Source: Membranipora membranacea (taxonomy: Eukaryota; Bryozoa; Gymnolaemata; Cheilostomatida; Membraniporidae). Taken from it: a DNA stretch of 60,000 nt. The notes beneath the pieces are model-generated. The model did no database searches. It was given only the letters and a program-made list of their open reading frames with translations, and was not told where the DNA came from. The stretch is taken from contig OU612073.1 of assembly GCA_914767715.1 (NCBI GenBank), forward strand, positions 22,012,001 through 22,072,000, given 5' to 3'. The position numbers were made by a program, and so were the translations under genes. Below, one piece after another: positions 52,601 to 60,000 of the stretch. Numbering within the stretch: the stretch's first letter is position 1; every line of letters begins with the position of its first letter.

Positions 52601-55600
52601 CTGACTGGTAATAAGCTTTAGCCTAACAACAAAAACCAGAGATGGTTCACTGATTGAATCATTTTCAATGTTGTAATTCAAACTAAATAATGTAAATGAA
52701 AAATGAATAATTACCTAAACTAAATAAAATAAATTCCGTTTATAAAATCTGATGGCACTTTGTTCACACATGAAGTCGAAACAAATTAACGACATTATAT
52801 TGAAGAGAGAATTGAAGATGGAAAATAAAGCTAATATTAATAAACTAACATCAATTATTTATGAATGCGCCAAATATTTGATTTGCATTTTGGAGCCCTC
52901 TATATTATAAAGCATTAAGTAGGTAACTATTTGTGAAGTTTTATACAAAAGCATTGTTTTAATGTAACATTGTAATACTGTAAAAACCAATTTGGCCTAT
53001 GCTTTATTGACCATTATCTACTTGCCCTGTCTGTGCTTATATATTAGCTTATTAATGTTTATTTCTTTTATCACATGGAATTCTTCAGACTGGTGGGGAT
53101 AGCTGTCAAGGTGTAAGTTGTGCTTCAGGTGCTTCGTGTTATACCATGTGTGATCAGTCGGGAGATTATACACCATATCCTTACTGTATAGGTGAGATAA
53201 TACACCATATCCTTACTGTATAGGTATGCTTTCATTATTCTAACAATATGTAATACATATATATGTAATACATATATATGTAATACATATATATGTTATA
53301 CATATATATGTAATATATCTTTATGAAAACAGCGCATATTAGGATCTGGTAGAAGATTCTTTGTTCTCATGGAGAGAACATCAGATGTGGCTAACTCTTG
53401 TATAATGAAAGTCATCTTAAATTTTAATGAAGTGCAGACTAAATCGCCTTGTGTTATATACTTATAGCTGAAAACACAGACTGTGATCAGGATGAAGAGT
53501 TTACTAACATCAGACATTATTATGGCAGTTATAGTGAAGGTGCAAATGACGGAATTGTTCAGGTGAGTCATTTCTCCAGTTCAGCCTTAGTTTAAAAATA
53601 CCTGTCGAGCATTTTGCTTCTTATCATGTAGTGGTTGCCTTTCCGCCAACTGCTGTAATTGTGATGTATTGTATTCTTAATCGGTTTGATTTTAGAAATA
53701 ACATAACATCTGAACTTGATTGGGTGACAGTTTTTACTGCACAGACTTTGATGTATCCTGGTATATGAAACCAAATGCTTGTAACTTACTTATGAATGTA
53801 ATGTACCAATTCTAACAATTTATTTATATGAATTTTGACAGTATGTTACATATGACAAACAGAGGGAAGACACATGGATAAGAATCATTTGGCATACCAG
53901 TTTCCGGGGACATTATGACTCCCCTGGTAATTGTCACTACTGGTATGTTTTATTTGACGGCTCAGAGTGCTCAAGTCCAACGAATATAGCAAGATATGAT
54001 TACAGTGCAACCACTGGTGATAGTCATCGAGCAGAAACATGTGAGCAGTTTATCTTACTTCCAGACAGCCACTTCAATCAGTTGCATGCCATTTGATTGC
54101 AGTTCCGTTGTATAGATGAATTTACTTACACCCAAAATGTGTATAGCTCCCAACAATGCTAGGTTGAAGCAGCCTTGAAATCAATAATGAGATTATCAAA
54201 ATTGTTTCTCCAGGCTTTCAGACAAAAACTGTCCAATGTAGAAATCAAGCATTTCATAATTATTTTTCAGTTTTTTTGCTGTGTTGCGCATGCCCTAAAA
54301 GTGAAACACCCAACTAGTGAATGATATAAAGAGATATACAGTATATGCCTTCTGCCAATATTCTATGTACGCTATTTTGCTGCTCTCAGTGGATGGTACA
54401 TGTTACAACATCGCTAAGGGTTCTCGAAGATTGGACTTCAGGATCGCCAGGTGTCCTAATTACGCTGACACTGATGGTCATACAGGATATCTACAAGGGA
54501 GACAACTTATTGTCATGGAGATAGTCCCTAGAACTCAAGCTGCTTGTAAGCTTCAACTTATTAATCAAAGTGGAACATTAGTTTCTTAATTGACACTATT
54601 TTGATGCAGCATCGTGAAACTTTTTATCACAATTTCTAGCATCTTTGTCTTGGTAAACAGTGGCACTTGACACGACAAGGCTATTTTGGTATAATATGAA
54701 TGATAGCAAAGCTTAGCTTAGCTTAGGAGGTCCACCATGGCCTCACCTCTAGGATGCATTCTAGTTTTCTAGGATACGTCACACTCTCAGTACGAGGACT
54801 TCGGGCAACTTGCGTTCCTCTTTAGGGGCAGCCCACCCTCTGTTTTGTCCTAAAAAAAATAGCTAATCTTATAACAGCATGAAACCCCTTCCAGGCACAT
54901 ATTATGTATTGAACCAAATTTTGCTGTGGTTTATTAATTGCTAATTTGTTTTAAACTACTAGTAAACTTGGCACAGATTGCAGTTGCCTCAATGCAACAA
55001 ATAATTTGGTATTAAAATCCATCTGACCTTGCCCACTCATCATGTAAGGAGACGGCTATCTGTTGATTAAATCTTGTAGCAAAGCCATGCCCGGGGATGT
55101 CTGTGTTCAACTATCAGTATAAGGCAGATATGACATCGACTGGACAGCAGGGATACGGGACTACAGTGTTTGTATGTTCTTACTAGTTGTAATTTTACCT
55201 AGTGGTATGTTGGCATGTATACAAAGGTGTCTTAGCGACAATGATGTTGCATTGGCACATGCGGCGATACATGTGGATTGATGTTTATTGTATAGCAGTT
55301 TTACACATGGTTGCTTGCATTGCCAGCTAGTATGCTTGTGCGGACGGTTTGCCAACAGCACTTGCACGCATAAAAACCTTTGATCATGCAAATTTTGGTT
55401 TGACTGATTCTGTGCAACGCCCTGGCTTGCAAACTTGAAAATCAGGTAACAGGAGTTATATTTACCGGCGAGGTATATTTAAGTGATTACCTAGAAATCA
55501 ACCGACGCCTGCGGCGAGGCCAATGTAAACCTCCAAACCCTAAAATTTTATTGACTCCATTTTCATATAGGCCTTTATTTTCATTTCAGTCTGACACATA

Positions 55601-58301
55601 CAGGAAGGCAGCGTCAGACACAAATATCAGAATTAAGTTTCAAGCTACTATGAGAGTTCAACAGATTGGCTCTGTACATGCCTGCGGCCGATGGTGAGAC
55701 ACTGATCACACTGAGTAGATTTGTCATTATTCATTTAATTATTTAATTCAATTTAATTTAATTTAGTTTAATTTAATTTAATTTGATTTTTATTTATTTT
55801 ATTTTATTTAGTTTATTTATTTAATTACATTATTTATTTAATTTGTGGAACACTTAATAATCAACCATCGGAACAATATGTTTGCTTATAATAATGTCAA
55901 TATTTTATTTTCAGTCAGATTTATCGAGATGTGTTTGACGAATCAATTAAATCATCTGATCAATATGACAGCGCCCAAATTAACAAGATTATCCTTCCAC
56001 TCACTCCAGCAGTACCAGCTTCAACCTTCTCTCCCAATAGAATTGCAAGACATTCATGGTATTGATATGTGATAAAGCATACAACAAACTCCAACTTTAA
56101 GATTCCTTTGCATACATTGTCGTCATGACTCTAGGCTATGTATTGTTCCCTTTGAGGACATGTTCCAACAGTCAAGTACTGGTTTTCTAATCGATCGATT
56201 TTAGGGCTATTTACGTGGATGGCTCTGAGTGCTCTCCACAGGGAGATATTACCATGAATCTGAACTCACATGGTAACCCCGATTACCACAGAGATGAGCT
56301 GAAAGGATACACCAGTAAGTCAAGCTAATAAACACATACCTCTGAGATAGTGAATTGGGATGACTGTCCCAGTGAACGACTCTTAATATGAGTTTTTTGT
56401 CTTCTCAGCAAAAAAGAATTTCTTTTCAACTCACAATAATCTAACTATCATGTGTTTGTCATATTGAATTATATTGAATTATATTGAATTATATTGAATT
56501 ATATTATATTATATTATATTTTATTATATTATATTATATTATATTATATTATATTATATTATATTATATTACATATCACCATTTTCAGTTGAGGCCGTTT
56601 GTCAGAGTCTGGGAATCGGTGATCATACAATAGACATAAGGACTGTGGCTTGTTATTATGCCTCTTCAGAAGAAGCTCATTTCCACACTGGCTGGCAAAG
56701 CGGTATGAGAATGCACATAGAAGAAATAAGACAATCACAAAGACTGGATGCAGGTATGTGTACAGCATTGTCATTACTAGTGCGGGGGGGGGGGGGGTAA
56801 CGACTAACATTCACCCTTTGTAAATAATTATGGTATGATTAATGGTTGAAAGAAAAAATAATAATTGTTATGGGATGTAAAGATTCATAGATGTGAGATG
56901 TTGATTTACCAAGTCTAAATATGAGTGAATTTTTATTATTATTTATATAGCAAATTCTCTATGAGCCCAAAGAGTCTCTTTCCGTAGGGGATTTGCACCA
57001 GAATAATCAGATCACCACAACTTGATTGCCTCAATACGCCAAGGCACGTCTTGTGTTGCTGAATTTTCCTAAAAAATAATGGTACACATTCATTACAAAA
57101 TTTTACAGTGCTCACAAATGATAGGAGAGTGTTGCGAAGTCCCATATCTAATGTCTACCGCTGGCATGCGTGGCTTTGGAATAATGGCGAAGACAACAAT
57201 GAACTAACATATTTTACATACACCAAACTCAACGACTGGACAGGAATGAGACTAACAGCCTCCGGTAGCCACCGGACTATTTACTACCCAAACTCAAGTC
57301 CGTCGGACCCGTGTTCCAGATGGTAATGAGGACATATATATCGATTTTATTTCCCGATATAGTCATATTGGGAATATGAGACCCTGCGCAACAACATTAA
57401 ATGGTATAACAAATCAAGTGAATTTTTTTTCAACATTTGTGTCAAAAACCATATTTTACGATGAGATGTATACATAATTATGTTTACATATTTATTTAAT
57501 TTCTTGTGTAGTTAGCCTCGCTTCTGCTCAGGTCATGGTAATCTATTGAACAGGCTTATATTTGCAGAGTGAGATAAAATATTGGCATGTATTTGCAGGT
57601 GGTTTCAGATCGACAATCAAGAGTGCTCAGACCCAGGGCCTATAGAAGGCATAGACTACTTCAACTATGAAGCAAACTATCACCGGCCAATGCAAGGTTT
57701 GTTTTAGCATTCTATAAAAAGTAAAATTTTTAGTTCTATCGATAAGTTCCGTGGAGAGGTGGAAAAGATCATTTATAACGAAGCCACATTTTCTATGTTT
57801 TCCATAAAGGCAGAAAACAGTATTGCCTAAAATTTGTAGATGATGACGCTTAAAAAACCATCAGAAATACAAAAAGACATCACTACTGTATCATACAAGT
57901 CATTTTGGAAAACGATTTTCCAAGTTTTCAAAATAGCTGAAAACGATTTTCAGCTACAAAACAATATCCATTTCCAGAACTCGGATTAGTTCTTCACTAG
58001 AAGAGACAGGTTATGACTAACGACAAATTTGAGACTATGCACATGAGTGTTTCATACAAATTTTATTGAAGTACAATTGCAGATGACATCCGTTAAATCT
58101 GTTGCAGTGACCGGTGTTTGCTTGGGTAGGACATCTGGTTCTTACAGGATAAGCTATCATATCGGTATGTGTGCTGGACACAGCCACTATGGTGAGGGTT
58201 ATACTGGGTCCGGCAGCTCATTCCACATAATTGTAGAGGAGATAGCGTTTGAGGAAACAAAGACCTGTGCCAGTACAAGCCCTATGAACTGTGACAATTA
58301 A
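49625..58301 (+). CDS. secreted protein with three tandem CTHRC1-like domains
   Basis: Fourteen exons join in phase to 651 residues: 49625-49709, 50105-50299, 51950-52059, 53089-53191, 53468-53562, 53842-54040, 54390-54545, 55080-55171, 55590-55693, 56205-56314, 56589-56753, 57109-57322, 57599-57696 and 58072-58301. A signal peptide (MGSLFAFFTIFCFLQYGSFA) is followed by an apple/PAN-like segment (CVDQCMSLRMCYGALY) and a small Cys module (CQGVSCASGASC). Three copies of the CTHRC1 C-terminal domain follow at about 172-310, 315-470 and 475-640. Each has a Trp/Tyr-rich strand ending in D(G/N)xEC(S) (YVLFDGSECSSP, AIYVDGSECSPQ, WFQIDNQECSDP). Later comes a Cys-containing, hydrophobic segment; copies 2 and 3 end in HIEEIR and IIVEEIAF, like IIIEEL in CTHRC1. 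Vertebrate CTHRC1 is a secreted Wnt/PCP modulator with one such domain after a short collagen helix; no Gly-X-Y repeat is present here. Function is unknown. Confidence 0.82.
52321..52354. repeat. perfect 34-bp palindrome
   Basis: TCACAGAGTAAGGATAT is followed directly by its reverse complement, with no spacer. It is intronic in the CTHRC1-like gene, next to other inverted repeats. Confidence 0.9.
52441..52614. mobile_element. MITE-like element, 174 bases
   Basis: Perfect 15-base terminal inverted repeats TTATTACCAGTCAGT (52441-52455) and ACTGACTGGTAATAA (52600-52614) bound it. GTTGTTAGG on the left and CCTAACAAC on the right extend the symmetry. An inner hairpin, GGACTTTCT/AGAAAGTCC, lies at 52572-52598. 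Confidence 0.7.
53169..53225 (+). repeat. 32-bp duplication of exon 4 end and splice donor
   Basis: The 25 bases 53169-53193 recur at 53201-53225, a 32-base spacing. The copy includes the end of exon 4 and its ATAG|GT boundary, giving donors at 53192 (GTGAGA) and 53224 (GTATGC). Confidence 0.9.
53248..53316. repeat. minisatellite, about 17-base unit
   Basis: TGTAATACATATATATG-type units repeat about four times in the intron after exon 4 of the CTHRC1-like gene. Confidence 0.85.
54712..54850 (-). repeat. dispersed repeat, copy 3 (partial)
   Basis: The reverse complement matches the left half of the copy at 30925-31170, including CCTCTTTAGGGGCAGCCCA and CACCTCTAGGATGCATTCTA. It is intronic in the CTHRC1-like gene. 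Confidence 0.65.
55736..55850. repeat. TTTAATTTAA-type low-complexity tract
   Basis: An AT-only stretch of repeating TTTAA and TTTAT units lies in the intron after exon 9 of the CTHRC1-like gene. Confidence 0.85.
56461..56571. repeat. ATATTGAATT / ATATT tandem repeat
   Basis: Four 10-base ATATTGAATT units grade into an ATATT pentamer array ending 17 bases before exon 11 of the CTHRC1-like gene. Confidence 0.9.
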
Positions 58302-60000
58302 ATGAAAATGGATATGGAAATCCACTGCTCTTATAACTATGTCAATTTTATTATTTTTTTGATAATATTATTTATATATTATATTATCTCCTATTTGCAA
58401 TTTATTGAAATCATACATAAACTCTTTAATTCTAAGAATCAATATCTGTACAATGGTTAAGAAAATCAACAATGACGATTTTTCGGAAATAATATTTCTT
58501 TAAGAATGATTTTCAGGCCTGCACTATCAACTAGGGGAATTAATAAAACCAAAATATAGATCCCATAAGTTACAACACAATTAACTGTACTAAATTGGAT
58601 ATTTATTTTTTGCATTGGTAATATGATTTATTATGATGGGCTTTGTAATTCAGTTTGAGTTTCTGTCGCAAATTTATCAACTTGACTTGGCTGCAGCCTT
58701 TAAAAGCTCATAACCTCGCGTTTGTCTTCAACTGAAATTTTTATTCTGTATTTTGCCGTGTGAGTGAAGTTTTTTCAGTAGAATATTAGCAAATTGATGA
58801 AAAAAGGAGGTCAAACTTTGAACAGATTTATGATGACAAAATATTATCATTAAAATGTCTAAGTCCATTTGTATAGTTTTGTCTCAAGGGCATGAGCAGA
58901 GACATCAGCACAGAGTTTTCTTCCCGTGTTCAATTTACCATTGTATGTCAGGTGTTGTTACAAAGTGATGATAACCAAAACATTTGGACTTGACACATGA
59001 GATAAAAAACTGATTGCATGATGGTACATATGTGATTGATAACTTTGGATAAAAGCAATTATTCAGTTAGGGTATTTCTAGCTGTCAAACAAGACATACT
59101 ATCTGTTATGGCCAGATTAGTTCCCAAACTCTCTCAATTAATCCTCATAGATGCATATGTGTTACAAATTTAACTGACTACCTTTCTTGCTGCCACTTGC
59201 TGGTATCCAATCATTCAAAACACAGGAAAAGAGAACAGCGAAAAAAAAGTCTTTTTTTCTACACAAGGAAGATGATAACGTGTCCATGCTTGCTGTATAT
59301 AAGTACAATGGTTCTTTGAGTCCTGCGAAAAGCATCAAACCTAATGGCACAATATTCAGACTATCCATGTAGTAGTAGCATTATGTTTAATGCATAGCTT
59401 TGCTCAATTTTGCACCAGATCAAGCGCCGCTGTACCATTTATGATATATGTACATTAATTACCATTCAGATGGGAACTAATGTGATTTAAAAAAACTCTC
59501 AATACCAATCAGTATGAACCCAGCAAAAGAGACATGATCAAGTAACTTTACATCAGAGATTAGGTTTACTCTACCTCTATTCAGGCTGGAAATAAACAAA
59601 ACAAGGTACTGACAGCACTGAGATATAATATTAATAATTAATAATAATATTATTAATCAATTTATTCCATGACAGTGACTGGCAGTGAAGACTTTTCATG
59701 ATGATACAAGATATCTGCCAGCATGTATTGACATGAGCATCAAAATGCAAATAATCCAATCCACTTTTGAGTCTTTCCTAGTCTATTTGCTGGCTCCTCT
59801 TCGTTCCGTACTGTAGCCTCTTAGAAGAGTTCCTCAGTCAGTAATCATATTATTATGTAGGTAAAATATTGAGTCAGTAAAATAAAGTACTCAGTAAAAT
59901 ATTATATATTTGTTTTTGGGCGGGTGGTCTAGAATTAGAGCTTCTCAATCTGAGAGTTGCAGGTTCGAATCCCGGTCACTATTCATGCTGCTAAAGGAGG
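58302..60000. other. intergenic, right edge of window
   Basis: This contains the 3' untranslated region of the CTHRC1-like gene; an AATAAA at 58542-58547 is a possible polyadenylation signal. A TATTAATAATTAATAATA palindromic AT stretch lies near 59630-59660. No exon was recognised. A tRNA-like repeat ends the window. Confidence 0.55.
59915..59990 (+). repeat. tRNA-like sequence, probably SINE head
   Basis: TGGTCTAG near 59927 and GGTTCGAATCCCGG near 59961 resemble the A and B boxes of a polymerase III gene. The T-stem has two mismatches and the anticodon loop lacks the conserved T before the anticodon, so a functional tRNA is unlikely. The element may continue past the window edge. Confidence 0.45.

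Noticed and set aside
58080-58082. Acceptor TTGCAG directly before ATG as the start of the last CTHRC1-like exon
   Set aside because: It would bring in a stop after four codons in the phase left by exon 13. The acceptor at 58071 keeps the frame and the domain.
59915-59990. Functional tRNA gene
   Set aside because: T-stem mismatches and a non-canonical anticodon loop point to a SINE or decayed copy.
1-60000. CRISPR arrays, operons or bacterial contamination
   Set aside because: All genes have spliceosomal introns and animal domain content; the direct repeats seen are microsatellites or minisatellites without spacers.

Overview
The window is eukaryotic and animal. Every gene is split by GT-AG introns of a few hundred bases to about 2.9 kb, non-coding DNA is AT-rich, polyadenylation signals replace bacterial-type terminators, and the proteins are metazoan (a JNK-interacting scaffold, TBC1D15, CTHRC1-type, Death and EF-hand domains). 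The divergent sequences and repeat-loaded introns suggest an early-branching marine invertebrate, perhaps a sponge. That placement is inference. No bacterial operon, CRISPR array, rRNA or intact tRNA was seen.

Six genes were assembled by hand from splice sites and reading phase; each assembled CDS is divisible by three. From left to right: (1) minus strand, 2485-5848, a 317-residue protein with degenerate EF-hands and a C-terminal Death domain. (2) Plus strand, 7612-17802, a 644-residue TBC1D15-type Rab GTPase-activating protein with both catalytic fingers. (3) Plus strand, 18570-28169, a 764-residue JIP1/2-type scaffold with JNK-docking motif, SH3 and PTB domains. (4) Plus strand, 29568-39286, a 586-residue AMP-binding (acyl-CoA synthetase-like) protein with altered active-site motifs. 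(5) Minus strand, 41407-45344, a 623-residue secreted protein with a beta-propeller-like region, a Thr-rich linker encoded by a microsatellite and a Cys-bearing tail. (6) Plus strand, 49625-58301, a 651-residue secreted protein with an apple/PAN-like region, a small Cys-rich module and three tandem CTHRC1-type domains without a collagen helix.

Genes 1 and 2 are divergent, as are 5 and 6; genes 2, 3 and 4 run head to tail. Genes 2 to 4 have unrelated intracellular roles (Rab control, JNK scaffolding, acyl activation). Genes 5 and 6 both encode predicted secreted proteins, and a 2.4 kb inverted-repeat transposon lies between them.

Introns and intergenic DNA hold many mobile or fold-back sequences: an antisense LINE reverse transcriptase fragment, tRNA-derived SINE heads, several MITEs, a long composite fold-back in the AMP-binding gene, a three-copy dispersed repeat and several micro- and minisatellites.
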